Assembly (NCBI GenBank): GCA_009760855.2
Contig: WPIO01000007.1
Span: 8,695,001-8,759,000 of the forward strand
DNA length: 64,000 bases
Direction: 5' to 3'
Source of the DNA: Cristatella mucedo
Taxonomy: Eukaryota; Bryozoa; Phylactolaemata; Cristatellidae
The translations under genes were made by a program, and so were the position numbers. The notes below the pieces were generated by a model that was not told the origin of the DNA, ran no database searches, and saw nothing but the letters and a program-made list of their open reading frames with translations. The number at the start of each line of letters is the position of its first letter. Within the stretch, counting starts at the first letter, position 1. This document shows positions 16,904-29,999 of the stretch, one piece after another.

Positions 16904-18429
16904 CAATTGTGTTGCCAGTCGTGCAAACCCTAGGTTTACATGACCTCCTATGCTGTCTCCCGACTTTTCCTAGGGTCGTCGTCCTGAACGGAAGCTGTAG
17001 CTTTTCATTTTCTTCTTCTGCTCGGAGCCGCCGACTTGGCAGGCAGCAAATGCACAGCCAGCCATATGAATTCATCCATCACACTGGCATCTTATCGACA
17101 TCTGTTCGACCTTTGAAATGCATCGACACGCGACTTATTTATGGCGTTTGTCCAGTTTTGCTGCACGTGCACACCAGCTGGAGCTGGAGCCAGCTCGTCG
17201 CATGCTACTGTCGATACGTCTTCCGATTCTCGATCTGTGCGGACTGTCAGACGACCCGTGCACAAACTGCAGCAGCAGCAGCAGCAACGACTAGCCGGCT
17301 GCCCTATGCCCCGTAGCAGCGATAGCAAAGTCGTGTAGCTAGCTGCAGCTTTCAATGAGGAGCGAACTCTACCACAGGCAGATGGTACAAGTGGACAATG
17401 ACGATTTAACAAAGACTCAGCAGCCAAACCCGATTCTACTTCTTGGCCACCATTCAGGCAAATTCAGCGAACGACCAATCCATCACAGGTGCCTTCAAGG
17501 GCACACTTCCTTCATTACTTTAAAAAGCATGATCGACAACAACAGGAGAAATCGTCGAAGCATTCACTGAGAGTGTCTGTTTATGGGGATCTATGAGCTA
17601 GTCACACAAGAACCAGATAGTGAGGTGGCAGGCCATAAAAGCAATCGTGGGTGGTTACAATTAACCGGAAATTGCATCAAGGAGTGCCATCTCCTACAGC
17701 CCTAACAAAAACAGTTTTCCTTTGATTCCCAGTTGGTGGAGCAAGTCAAAACTCACGGTGTACATCCAGCTTAAGCTTTCTAAAGCATACTTCAAAGCAG
17801 GTGTCTTAGTGGCAGCACATATTAAAAAATCAGTCAATGCATTTTTAAGTAGGTCACCAGTGAGAAGAAAGCAGCTGGGAACACTGTTTTTGCAGTGATT
17901 CAATGCTTCTTGGGAAATTATTAGGAAGAAAAACATGTAGAGCTGGTTGAAACTATGGTGGAGAACTATGGCACAATGGGCTGTACGAAGCACACCAAAG
18001 CCCATATCGTATATGCTCACCTTGTTGAGTTCAGGGAGAAAATTGGGGCGTACTCAGCCGAATGAGGCAAGTGCTTTCACCAGGATTTACTGGACTTTGA
18101 ATGCCGATACCAGGGACAGCTTAACGAGTACATGATACCTTTGGGGTATAACTCGAGTGAAAATAAGTCACAGCATAATGGTGAATAAAAATACTGTTCA
18201 CATCTAAAGATTGTGTGGTCTTTTTTGGATAACTTCTGTATAAATTGATATTTATTTATGGTTTTCCTGGACCAAGTGCAAACTAAAATATTGTTTTCAC
18301 CAGTTTTTATCATTCGCAATAAGGAAATTTCAAAGTTATATTTTCTCTGGTCACAAAGCAAAGTTTACGGGAGATCATGGCTACTTACACCCTTTTCAGG
18401 CACAAGAAATAGGGCTATGCTACGGAAAA

Positions 18430-18592
18430 TTAGCTGATTTAATAGCCTAATTGGTATTTCGGCAGAAGAGCCATAACGTTTATCACCACAGCTGGCAGTT
18501 GGCAATAAAGGGTCGCCCACTGAAAGATTCGAACCAACCACATCGGTCGTGAAGAGTGAGCAACTTACCTCCTGAGCCATCACGGCCCTACA
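18430..18592 (-). repeat. SINE-2 copy
   Basis: Reverse complement of SINE-2: TTAGCTGATTTAATAGCC (3' end), GGCAGAAGAGCC, a GGCAATAAAGGGTCGCCCAC body and AAGATTCGAACC (complement of the B-box), then the A-box side ending CATCACGGCC. About 160 bp, apparently full length but diverged. Confidence 0.75.
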
Positions 18593-19099
18593 CTTACTAT
18601 ACTCAAACACAATTTGCCTTTCATGGCGAATCAGTTGATATTGCTCAGCTTCAGCCTATGTGAAGTACCGAGACAGACTTAGCTCTTTTAGGGCATTGTT
18701 AAAGTACTGTTTTATTTTTATTAAATGTATTTAGTATATTTAATCACGTGTTACTGAGTTTCATCATTCAAGTCTTAGCTAAGGAAGCTCCGCTTTTCTC
18801 ATGCCCTACTGAATTTGTCTTTTTTGCTATTGTGCTTTGTGTGAGTACCTGTGCATGATTCAGATCCTATTACAAACCAGAGATTTTAATAGCCACGATC
18901 CCGAGTGTCTTCTCATGTACTTGTGCTTTTTCGTCTCACCAGTATATCATGCATGTCGTTGACCCTCTGTTATTGCTTCACTTGCAGTGTGTCGCAAAGT
19001 ACCCGGATCGATAATAAGTTCTCGTAGGGTGGTTTACAAAGGTCCTACTATAGGTACAATTATTCTGTAGATCCGATTAAAGGAATATATACTACATGT
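18593..19099. other. No gene recognised
   Basis: AT-rich. A faint LINE/SINE tail-like string (GCAAAGTACCCGGATCGATA, then AAGTTCTCGTAGGGTGGTTT) occurs at about 18995-19045. Nothing else seen. Confidence 0.35.
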
Positions 19100-19119
19100 T
19101 ATGAGCACACACGCATGTG

Positions 19120-19161
<42 letters not shown>

Positions 19162-19320
19162 TGCATACACACACACACACACAAAGCACACAGACACAGA
19201 GCACACAGACACAGAGCACACACACATACACATAAATATATGCATGTAACACACACATAAATATATGTATGTATGTATGTATGCATACAGCTACATATGC
19301 AAGTATGTATGTATGCGGCT
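19100..19320. repeat. Interrupted CA and ATGT array
   Basis: CA runs (19119-19158 and 19167-19182) broken by TTGTG and AAAGCACACAGACACAGAGC units, then tandem GTAT/CATA repeats to 19320. Minus-strand Cys-Val frames are artefacts. Confidence 0.95.
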
Positions 19321-19580
19321 GTGCATAGTTTTCAGTAGTCACGCAGAATTGCTGCAACGCCCAAGGGCAGCTTTTTGGCACTCGGTCCCATGGCAGACGT
19401 TCTTCGTTAAGTACGTTGTTTGAAAAGCATTTTTTAATGAGCAAATCAGCAGTGACTCGTGCCAATGCCACATTCCACCAATACACTTAGCAACACCGAG
19501 TCCAAGTACACGTGGCAGTAATCACGGTCTCTTCTAAATGTCATCAGGTGGCTGAAATTGCAAATCGTTAATCATTGCCT

Positions 19581-20105
19581 ATAATAATAATAATAATAAT
19601 ACATTTGTACAGTGCCTACAAAGAACTGAATTTCTTGTTAGGAACTTCACAAATGCTACAAAGGCAGCACGATCGAATGGCTAATGGTAGCATGCTCAAT
19701 GCTAATAAGCATAACATGATCAGAGGTGACATGCATAGGGTCAGCATGCAAATATGGCTAGTGGCAGCATGCACCATGTCAGCATGCATAAGCACACGAA
19801 GAACGAATCACACGAACTCACCAAGTGCTGTGATAAATAGATGCATTTTTGCCTTCTTTTTAAATGTAGTACAGTCAGATGATGTCATAGCACCAGTCGG
19901 ATCGGAAATGAGTTCAAGGCTTTGGGAGCATGCGAACTAAAGGCAAAGTCCCCAAAGGGTTTCAGGTTCTTACGAGGTGTAGGTTAACGATTTGATTCAG
20001 AAAAGCAGGTCTTACGATGCTTAGTGGGGGAGCAAATCTGATAGGAAGGCTCAAGCCAAAGAATGGAGTGACCTAAAAAAAACCTAAAAGTGAGTGATAG
20101 GTTCC
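19581..20105 (-). mobile_element. LINE-A 3' portion
   Basis: The (AAT)n tail at 19581 starts the minus-strand element. Next comes the variant tail ACATTTGTACAGTGCCTACA, the 3' UTR with its tandem units (GGTCAGCATGCAAATATGGC, TAGTGGCAGCATGCACCATG), and the last ORF codons (TTTTTAAATGTAGT...GAGTTCAAGGCTTTGGGAGC). It ends at about 20105 in the RT C-terminal region. Confidence 0.85.
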
Positions 20106-20562
20106 AATGGCAGTTGTTGGTCATATCAGCTTGCTCTGTTTCCCAGGTGATGCAAGCTGCATTAGACCTCGGTAATGGCAGTGACCCGGAGTCAAAATGT
20201 CACTTAAGCAGCCCCATATGAAAGTAGAAAGTGAGATTTCAATGATTGCTCACCACCCCCATTCGTGGCTATCATCTCACACTCATCTGATGACCCTATA
20301 GATAATTAAAGCCAAACACACAAGGTGAAGCCGACACTGATTCTCTATCAACGGCCTGCCTATCCTTTTGAATGGCACTGCCCACGATGGACCACGGACA
20401 AGGACCATGTGAAAATACAATGCATGCATTTATTTATACCCTCAGATACCTCACACAGTAACACGAGTGCTGTTTATGAAACATGACGAAGAACACCCAT
20501 CAGATTTTACCCAAGCCAATTCTTTGATACACTTCGCGGTAGGTTATTTGGCCAAGGCGTCA
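20106..20562. other. No gene recognised
   Basis: No repeat family or coding signature seen. The plus-strand frame at 20467-20661 runs into LINE-B 3' sequence. Confidence 0.4.
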
Positions 20563-20715
20563 TGTAATGTATCTCCGCCTGTAACTCCACAAAGCCATAA
20601 ATACATAAAGACCATGTGGGTGTTACGCAGGAGAGTTTCATATAGCGCACTCACAGCCTAAGCAGCTCTTGGTACGCATTCGGTAGCCAACGGACTTGAT
20701 GCCCAGGATCCAGGA
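20563..20715 (-). repeat. LINE-B 3' end fragment
   Basis: TGTAATGTATCTCCGCCTGT, AACTCCACAAAGCCATAAAT, CATGTGGGTGTTACGCAGGA and CACTCACAGCCTAAGC match the 3' end of the long LINE-B copy (44934 onward) in the same orientation. The rest of the element is absent. Confidence 0.8.
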
Positions 20716-20926
20716 TAAGCAAAGCATGACTGCTCCACTTCACTTGCTTACCCAGCTTGTACATCCTGACTGTTGCACCACGAATAACACACGAGAGCAA
20801 CACATTAAGCTAAAATGCAAGCTTAACTGATAGGTAAGCTGCTGTTGCTAACCCAACAACAACAACAATAACAATAATGCACTTGATAAAGCAAGGAAAA
20901 TGCACTGAATCATGCACACAATAGTA

Positions 20927-21832
20927 ATAATAATAATAATGCACTTGATAAAGCGCCCTCAGATAACTCAATCTCTCTCTAGGCGCTTTACATTTGCTGC
21001 AAAGGGAAATGCAATTGAATGGCGAGTAATATCATGCTTGATAAACAAGAATAACATGGTTAGGGGTGACATGCTCAGGGTCAGCTTGCAAATGTGGTTA
21101 GTGGAAGCATGCACAGTGTCAGCACGCATAAGCACATCCAGGACGAATCACAGGGACCCACTAATGCTGTCCTAAATAGGTGTGTTTTTAAGTTCTTTTT
21201 AAATGTGGTCAAGTCAGGGGATGTTCTGATGGAGGTCGGGAGGGAGTTCCAGGCTTTGGGAGCATACGAACTAAATGCACGGTCTCCGAAGGATTTGAGG
21301 TTTGTACGAGGTATTGGCAAACTGTTGGATTCCGAAAAGCAGCTGGTACGATGCTTGGCCTGGTGGGGAGTAGATCTCAGAGATAGACTGGAGCCAAAGA
21401 ATGAAGTGACCTAAAAGTGAGCGACAAAACCTTGAAGTCAATCCGTTGCTTGACTGGTAGCCAGTGCAGGTCGGCGAGAAGTGGAGTAATGTGGCAACAG
21501 CGACGCTCACGGCAGACAAGCCTAGCTGCGGAGTTTTGCACTAGCTGCAATCGCCTGATCGCACATGCCGGTAGGCCAGCAAGCAGTGAGTTGCAGAAGT
21601 CGAGACGGGATGTCACGAATGCATGGACCAACTTAGACGTGGTATCCTTAACTAAACAAGCCAGAATTTTAGCAATGTTATGTAGCTGAAAGTAGGCAGA
21701 TTTGACTGTGGAGCTGATGTGGTCGTCTAACGAGAGGTCACTTTGGAACATGATACCTAGATTTCGAGCTGATTCAACAGGAGATATGCTGGCAGAGCCA
21801 ATTTTGAGCGGCAGCCTTTCCACTCAACCTGG
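20927..21832 (-). mobile_element. LINE-A copy with well-preserved ORF end
   Basis: Minus-strand reading from 21832: a 148-codon frame (21823-21377) starts in the RT palm/thumb ([40 protein letters not shown]). A shifted frame (21320-21081) then gives IPRTNLKSFGDRAFSSYAPK and AWNSLPTSI, ending in LKTHLFRTA. The 3' UTR carries the GGTTAG-type tandem units, and the tail ends at (AAT)n, 20927-20940. Few frame breaks make this a good family reference. An extra partial tail (GCACTTGATAAAGCAAGG) lies just left at 20878. Confidence 0.9.
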
Positions 21833-22027
21833 CTATGCTCTCTGAGATAGGACTGCCACAATCGTAGCTAACACATAACTATCTATGTATGGGTCAGCAA
21901 CCCATTCTGAAGGATCGCAAATATCGAGCTAGATAGCTAATATTTTCCAAGGATATCAACCAATGTTTTCCCCAGAAGTCCCAAACTTTGTAAACACAAT
22001 AGCATATAGTTTGGTCATTAAAAAAAT
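21833..22027. other. Short unassigned spacer
   Basis: AT-rich sequence between LINE-A and SINE-2; nothing recognised. Confidence 0.4.
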
Positions 22028-22193
22028 ACTAGCTGATTTAACAGCCTCTTTTGTATAGAGACAGAAGAGCCTTTACGGCTATCACAGTAGTGGCAATAAA
22101 GGATTGCCCACCGCAGGATTCGAACCCACAACCTCGGGACCAAGGTCGTGAAAAGCAACCACCTTACCTAGTATGCCATTACGGCCTACTATA
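22028..22193 (-). repeat. SINE-2, full-length copy
   Basis: On minus it reads GGCCGTAATGGCATACTAGG, TAAGGTGGTTGCTTTTCACG, ACCTTGGTCCCGAGGTTGTG, GGTTCGAATCCTGCGGTGGG, CAATCCTTTATTGCCACTAC, AGGCTCTTCTGTCTCTATAC and AAAAGAGGCTGTTAAATCAG. The GGTTCGAATCC B-box is a perfect Pol III type-2 internal promoter element, and the CCTAGGTAAGG region stands where an A-box would be. It is the clearest copy for defining the family. A TA/CA array adjoins its 5' end. Confidence 0.85.
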
Positions 22194-22219
22194 TACGCGT
22201 ACACACACAGGATATGTGC

Positions 22220-23490
<1,271 letters not shown>

Positions 23491-23515
23491 CCCTCTCTCT
23501 CTCTGTCTCTCTCTC

Positions 23516-23546
<31 letters not shown>

Positions 23547-23547
23547 T
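23491..23547. repeat. (CT)n microsatellite, interrupted
   Basis: CTCT repeats with single G, C and T interruptions. One of the few long arrays with pyrimidines on the plus strand. Confidence 0.9.
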
Positions 23548-23841
23548 TTTCCCGAACACTATCATCACTCTCATCTCTTCCCAGACTCGATTTCCTTCTG
23601 GGTGGCACTCAAACGTGCTCCTTCAGCAGTGTGAGTGAACGCCTTGTAAATTTAACCACCTGTGGTGATTGAAGCTGCAGAAGTCATTGCGGTTATTGCT
23701 AAGTAGGCCATTATCCGAGTGCACCGTCGGATGCACTAACCGAGAGCAAGAACACGGCTGTCACTCACCACCACACCTGTCTATTCCAATGTCCACCTAC
23801 TTGAAGGTATAAGAGTGTTCTGGTCAGTAGATGGCAGAAAG

Positions 23842-24325
23842 TAATAATAATAATAATATTGATCCTAATACATTTCTGTAGCACCCTCAGAGAACTTAAT
23901 CACTTTCTAGGCACTTAATACATACTGCAACAGCAGCATGGTCAAATATTTAGTGGTAGCATGCATAATGTCAACAAGCATAATATAGTTAGAGGTCGCA
24001 TGCACAATGTGATCTCAATATGCAAATGTGTTTAGTGGTCACATGCACAGTGTCCGTAGGCATAAGCAAACAAAGAAACCGTCACGAGGATCCAGAGAAT
24101 GCTGTGAGATGCAGGTGCATTTTTTGCTTCTTTTTAAATATTTTCAAGTCAGAGGATGCCATGACGTCAGTAGGGAGTGAGTTCCAGGCTTTGGAACATC
24201 AAGCGAAGGCACGGTCTCCAAATGATTTGAAGTTTGTTCGAGGTAAAGCTAAGTGATTCATGTCAGAAAAGTGGATGGTACGATGCCTAGGCTGGTTTAG
24301 GAGTTATTCTAACCAATAATGGAAT
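23842..24325 (-). mobile_element. LINE-A 3' portion
   Basis: The plus strand has AATAATAATAATATTGATCC, the tail (GCACCCTCAGAGAACTTAAT, CACTTTCTAGGCACTTAATA) and the UTR tandem units (three GGT/GTTAG-type units at 23945-24060). Then the terminal ORF codons (TTTTTAAATATTTTCAAGTC, GAGTGAGTTCCAGGCTTTGG). It ends next to a LINE-B fragment. Confidence 0.8.
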
Positions 24326-24329
24326 TAAA

Positions 24330-24912
24330 TATAATGTCATTTATTTCTGTTTGTAAGTTCGCAAAGCCACAAACGCTATGTGGGTGTTACGCAGGAGAGG
24401 TTTCTACAGAGCACTTGAAGCCTAAACGGCTTTCGGGACGCATTCGATAGCCAACTGAATTCATCCATCGCAACAAAGAGAAAGCCAGAAGCAGAGCTGA
24501 GTCAGGAGAACAGTCGAGGTGGTGAGCAGTAAGGAAGTAGCAGCTCAGGATAGCTAGAAAAGATGTGTCTTAATCGGGAGCAGGAGAGTAAATGTCGTTG
24601 CATAAGAATTGTGGAAGTGAGTTCTACAGTCTAGGACCTGCAGACCAAAAGCTTCTGTCGCCAACGGTCTTTAAGCAGAGAAATCGAACAGCTAATCAAT
24701 GTCTATACAGAACCTGAGGGCATAAGGAGGCAGGAACTGGTGCAAAAGTAATGGTGTAATGCGGCAACTGTGAAACTCACGAAAGACACACCTAGCTGCA
24801 GAATGTCGCACCATTGTAAGGTGCCTGATTGCACTGGCAGGTAGACCAGCAAGCAGTGAGTTACAGAAGTCGAGACGGAATATCACAAATGTATGGATCA
24901 ACGTAGAAGTAT
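24330..24912 (-). mobile_element. LINE-B 3' portion
   Basis: GCAAAGCCACAAACGCTATG, TGTGGGTGTTACGCAGGAGA and GACGCATTCGATAGCCAACT match LINE-B 3' sequence. The minus frame 24901-24692 gives [20 protein letters not shown], the RT C-terminal region. LINE-A and LINE-B pieces lie here in the same orientation, which could also be read as a chimaera. Confidence 0.75.
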
Positions 24913-25153
24913 GGCATGTTATGTCTTTATGTACTCGTTACCCATGCAGCGAGAAAAAATGTATTCTTCAGCAAGTATTCGAGCAACGCAGCTTGTTTAA
25001 TTGATTGCTCACAGCAATAAGAAGCACTAATAATGTGCCTCATAATAGCATTGTTCGAACGTGTAATAGCTATGTTAGGTTCGCATGAAAGCCATTGCAA
25101 GTTTTTATTTAACACCACATCTGCATTAGCAAGCCCGGTAGCAAATAGAAAGT

Positions 25154-25157
<4 letters not shown>

Positions 25158-25235
<78 letters not shown>
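25158..25235. repeat. (GA)n microsatellite
   Basis: About 38 GA units ending 25 bp before the start of LINE-A-like sequence at 25262. Confidence 0.97.
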
Positions 25236-25239
<4 letters not shown>

Positions 25240-25261
25240 AGATATGTGTAAACGCAGGAAC

Positions 25262-25635
25262 AAACAGATATAGACCGTGGCTTCGGTTCGTATGGTCTCA
25301 AAGCCTGGAACTCACTTCCGACTTGAGTTACGACATCCCCTGACTTAACCACATTTAAAAAGAAACTAAAAACGCATCTATTCATCACAGGATTTAGTGG
25401 GTCCCTGTGATTCGTCCTTTATGTGCTGATGCTGTGCATGCTGCCACTAGCCACACTTGCTTGCTAACCCTATGAAAGTCACCCCTAACCATGTCATGCT
25501 TGTTGACATTGAGCATGCTACCACCAACCATTCGATCGTACTTCCTTTGCAGCAAATGTAAAGTGCCTAGAAAGAGATTGAGTTCTCTGAGGGCTCTATA
25601 TCAAATGAGTTATTATTAATATTATTACTATTACA
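25262..25635 (+). mobile_element. LINE-A 3' portion
   Basis: The plus strand encodes the ORF end (YGLKAWNSLPT-like; CATTTAAAAAGAAACTAAAA, ACGCATCTATTCATCACAGG, TTTAGTGGGTCCC). The 3' UTR (GTGATTCGTCCTTTATGTGC, CTGCCACTAGCCACACTTGC, CACCCCTAACCATGTCATGC) and the tail GTAAAGTGCCTAGAAAGAG...ATTATTATT follow. Confidence 0.85.
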
Positions 25636-26042
25636 TAGAGAATATACATATGAAGAGACAGAGAAAGGCGGTGATGATGGGGAAGTGGCGGATATACAAG
25701 CGCAATCATAAGTTTAAGCGACGAACCAGAAAGTGTTAGGCTTTATCTGGTAATTCACCCTGTGCTGCTTTCAAGACTAATTATTTAGGATGTGCAGGGT
25801 CATGGTGATAGATAAGCATGGCATGCTTCAGGAAATTAGTAATAAATCACTTATGCTAATTGGTAGTGGCTCAGCTATGATTTTATATCGCTTTTTGACC
25901 GCCGCATTGGCCGGAATTTTTGAGGATGCAAGTGCATGATTTCAGTGCAATTTCTTGCAAGCATTGAATTAGCGCCTCAAAGGCGACGCGATAAGAACCG
26001 CTGACTGTCGTACACTTCGCCTTAAACATCCCTAAGATACAA
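25636..26042. other. Left flank of Tc1-like element
   Basis: AT-rich. No open frame or LINE/SINE was recognised. The left terminal inverted repeat of the Tc1-like element might lie here, but I could not match it to a right end. Confidence 0.3.
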
Positions 26043-26880
26043 AGCGGTGCACATCAGGCAACGACTTGGCTATGATAATGCAGTGATTAGAAAGGATAGT
26101 CGAGATTGGGACAACAGTGGAATAATTCTAATACCGGCTGGAAGGTGTGCTTCGGAACATTATCCTGCTGCCGCATCAAATATAGCCACCCCAAGGCTAT
26201 CGCACTTGGAATACGGATATTTTTTTTCCACATTGTCCAAGCATTTATGCTGGTTCATAATGCATTCTATCAGACTGAGAGTGCCGGTACTAGCTACTGT
26301 GAAAAACCCGCATACCATCACGCCTCTGTAGCCGAACTTTAACGTCTCCTGATAGCTTTCGTCGTAGAGCTCAGATATGATTCTCACTTTTCTTTATTTT
26401 GTGAGATTAAGCCTATTAGCTACATGATGCGAACTGAAGGACGCTTAGGCTTGGAGTATAGAGATCTATAAAATATAATACAATAGTAAAATACAACGAT
26501 AGAGAACTCCCCAGTGTAAAAACCACTCAGTTTATGTGGCTTTGTGAAGTTATAGACGAAAATATGTTACATTACTCTACATTAATGAGCCACACCACAC
26601 GTGCTCTCATATCCGTATTTGAAAATGGTGAACTTGGATTCAGTCTCAGATCAGTCCACACGACATTTGACAGTCAGCCCAAAGCGAGTGAGTAAGGCCT
26701 CAGTCCATTGTAGAGGGCTTAACTTTTGCCCTTTTTAATGCAGACTTACGATTGGCAATCGTGGAGAGTATACCTTGCTGGAGAAGCCTTTGCAGAACGG
26801 CTGATTCGCTTAGCTTAAGCCCTGTTGTAAGGATAAGTGTCATAGCAACACTTTCCGAAGGAGCAACTCTGCTCTTCAAA
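26043..26880 (-). pseudogene. Decayed Tc1/mariner transposase
   Basis: Minus-strand translation, with frame breaks, follows the Tc1 transposase in order. The region 26835-26730 resembles the N-terminal DNA-binding tail (RLLQQGILSTIANRKSALKR). The region 26680-26600 resembles the first catalytic-aspartate segment (WTD then ESKFTIF). The region 26387-26160 gives KFGYRGVMVCGFF and SLIECIMNQHKCLD, the family's GGGSVMVWGCF and GIM blocks. At 26164-26144 lies DNVPKHT, the second-aspartate motif (usually DNDPKHT). The third acidic residue is not visible. Stops, shifts and lost glycines show long inactivity. Terminal inverted repeats and TA duplications were not identified. Confidence 0.75.
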
Positions 26881-27569
26881 GATGGTGTTTTATGGCCCTG
26901 TGATTCTGATCATTTATTAGCTTTGGGTGACCGAACTGCTTCCTCGGTTCCGCCTAACAAGGTCGCAGCTACTTCTTATTACGAAGCGTACACACTGATC
27001 GGAAATCATAAGCTCACTTGCAGTTTGCACCTTTTGAAATGCAGTATTCCAATTTTTCCTCTCATTTATGCAGAAATCCCACTTGCGTTACCTATCACTC
27101 AGTGCTTGTTACCTATTTTCCTACCTTCAAATTTGGCGGCTAACGGAAGCGATCTAAACTAACACTCTGTGGAAAAATATAACTCTGGCGACAAAAGTGC
27201 TTTTGCGTTTGATATCTGTGCCCTTTTTAGCGAAATCCCAGCAACACTGAACGGACTCAATTCTTAAAGTACTTTTCCTTCTCAGGCAATATTTTCTACT
27301 ATAATTTGCTTCACCGGCACCTTACTGCGGTGCTAACTACTTAGACAATTACGGATTGATGCTGGGATTAGTATGGTCTGCTGCATCTGAGCCACTCCAG
27401 TCGTGAGAGGTTTTAATCGTGAGAAGTTTCTTTATGGCAGTCACTTTAACTTTTGACCAGCCGGGCAAGCGACTTTTCAATAATCTATCGAAGGTCTAAT
27501 GCAAACCCCGGAGAATTGATAATGGGCTATTCTCGATTAGTAAGTCGAATTATTTGATTGCAGCAACGT
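26881..27569. other. Right flank of Tc1-like element, no gene
   Basis: A plus frame (26752-27162) overlaps the transposase N-terminus on the opposite strand and has no recognisable domain, so it is probably a shadow. The 5' end of the transposon should lie here. Confidence 0.35.
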
Positions 27570-27972
27570 ACCTCGAACGTACCTCAAATCTTTTGGAGAC
27601 CGCACCTTTAGTGCGAATGATCCCAAAGTCTGGGACTCACTTCCAACTTCGTCACTCACGACATCTCCTGGCTTGACCACATTTAAAAAGAAACTAAAAA
27701 CACATCTATCACATATTTATCACAGCATTTAGTGGTTCCATGTAATTCGTCCTTAGTGTTCCTTATGCGTGCTGACAATGTGCATGCTACCACTAACCAT
27801 ATTTGCGTACTGACCTTGTGCTTGTCACCCCTAACTATGTTATTCTTGTTGTTTATTGAGCATGCTACCAATAACCATTGGATCATGCTTCCTTTGCAGC
27901 AAACGTAAATTGCTTAGAAAGATATTGGGTTCTCTGAAGGCGATAAGTCAAATGTATTATTATTCTTATTAT
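27570..27972 (+). mobile_element. LINE-A 3' portion
   Basis: CGTACCTCAAATCTTTTGGA, GACCGCACCTTTAGTG and CAAAGTCTGGGACTCACTTC encode the ORF end. The 3' UTR tandem units follow (CATGCTACCACTAACCATAT, CACCCCTAACTATGTTATTC), then GTAAATTGCTTAGAAAGATA...ATTATTATTC. A duplicated CACATCTATC lies in the last codons. Confidence 0.8.
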
Positions 27973-29638
<1,666 letters not shown>

Positions 29639-29650
29639 ATAGGGACAAAG

Positions 29651-29850
29651 GCTGGTTTGGCCCAGCGGTTAAGGTGCTTGCCCCGGCCAAGGTCTGGCTG
29701 AGGGCGCGGGCTCGAGCCTTGTGGCATATGTGAAGCACCTGAACAGAGATTAAATACTCTTGTGGCGCTATACAAATGGATTATATGTATATATAATTCA
29801 TTTGTATATATATATATATAATTCATTTGTATATATATATATATATATAA
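29651..29850 (+). repeat. SINE-1 with iterated TA-rich tail
   Basis: A-box TGGCCCAGCGG, ACCAAG-type middle (GGCCAAGGTCTGGCTGAGG), B-box-like GGGCTCGAGCC, GGCATATGTGAAGCACCTG bridge and the LINE-type tail GAACAGAGATTAAATACTCT...GGCGCTATACAAATGGATTA. After the tail, AATTCATTTGTATATATATA is repeated twice (29795-29849). This is in reverse sense to the tail's own ACAAATGAATT, so slippage or foldback copying of the 3' end is likely. Confidence 0.8.
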
Positions 29851-29874
29851 AGAGGGCGAAATGCAGACACAAAA

Positions 29875-29992
29875 TAGACTTACTAACATCACGTCATCTG
29901 CTGACTTGACAATCTTTAAACAGACCCTAAGAATCCACGTGGTCCTCATAGCATTTACCTGGTCCTTGTGCATTTTCTTTTACATATTTATT
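29875..29992 (+). repeat. LINE-A-related ORF-end fragment
   Basis: Plus-strand codons give ITSSADLTIFKQTLRIHV, parallel to TSPDLTTFKKNLKTHLF at the LINE-A ORF end, then a short TGGTCCTTGTGCATTTTC piece of 3' UTR. More diverged than other copies and may be a third subfamily. Confidence 0.6.
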
Positions 29993-29999
29993 GGTGCTA

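Larger units (their letters stand above)
15363..18429. other. No gene recognised; tetranucleotide array and foldback inside
   Basis: Largely free of the window's LINEs and SINEs. Frames at 15826-16284 (plus) and 15729-16160 (minus) owe their length to the CAGG array. Others (16444-16785, 16879-17316) have no recognisable family. CTGCTG/CAGCAG clusters recur at 17265-17290. Confidence 0.35.

Noticed and set aside
22130-22193. tRNA gene suggested by GGTTCGAATCC
   Set aside because: The sequence does not close a cloverleaf, and the same 160-bp unit recurs many times with a fixed non-tRNA body. It is SINE-2.
26752-27162. 136-codon plus-strand frame
   Set aside because: It overlaps the transposase N-terminus on the other strand and shows no domain.
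25890-27480. Terminal inverted repeats for the Tc1-like element (TTTTTGACCGCCGCATTGGC against TTTTGACCAGCCGGGC)
   Set aside because: The two strings are similar in direct, not inverted, orientation, so they cannot be the transposon's inverted ends.
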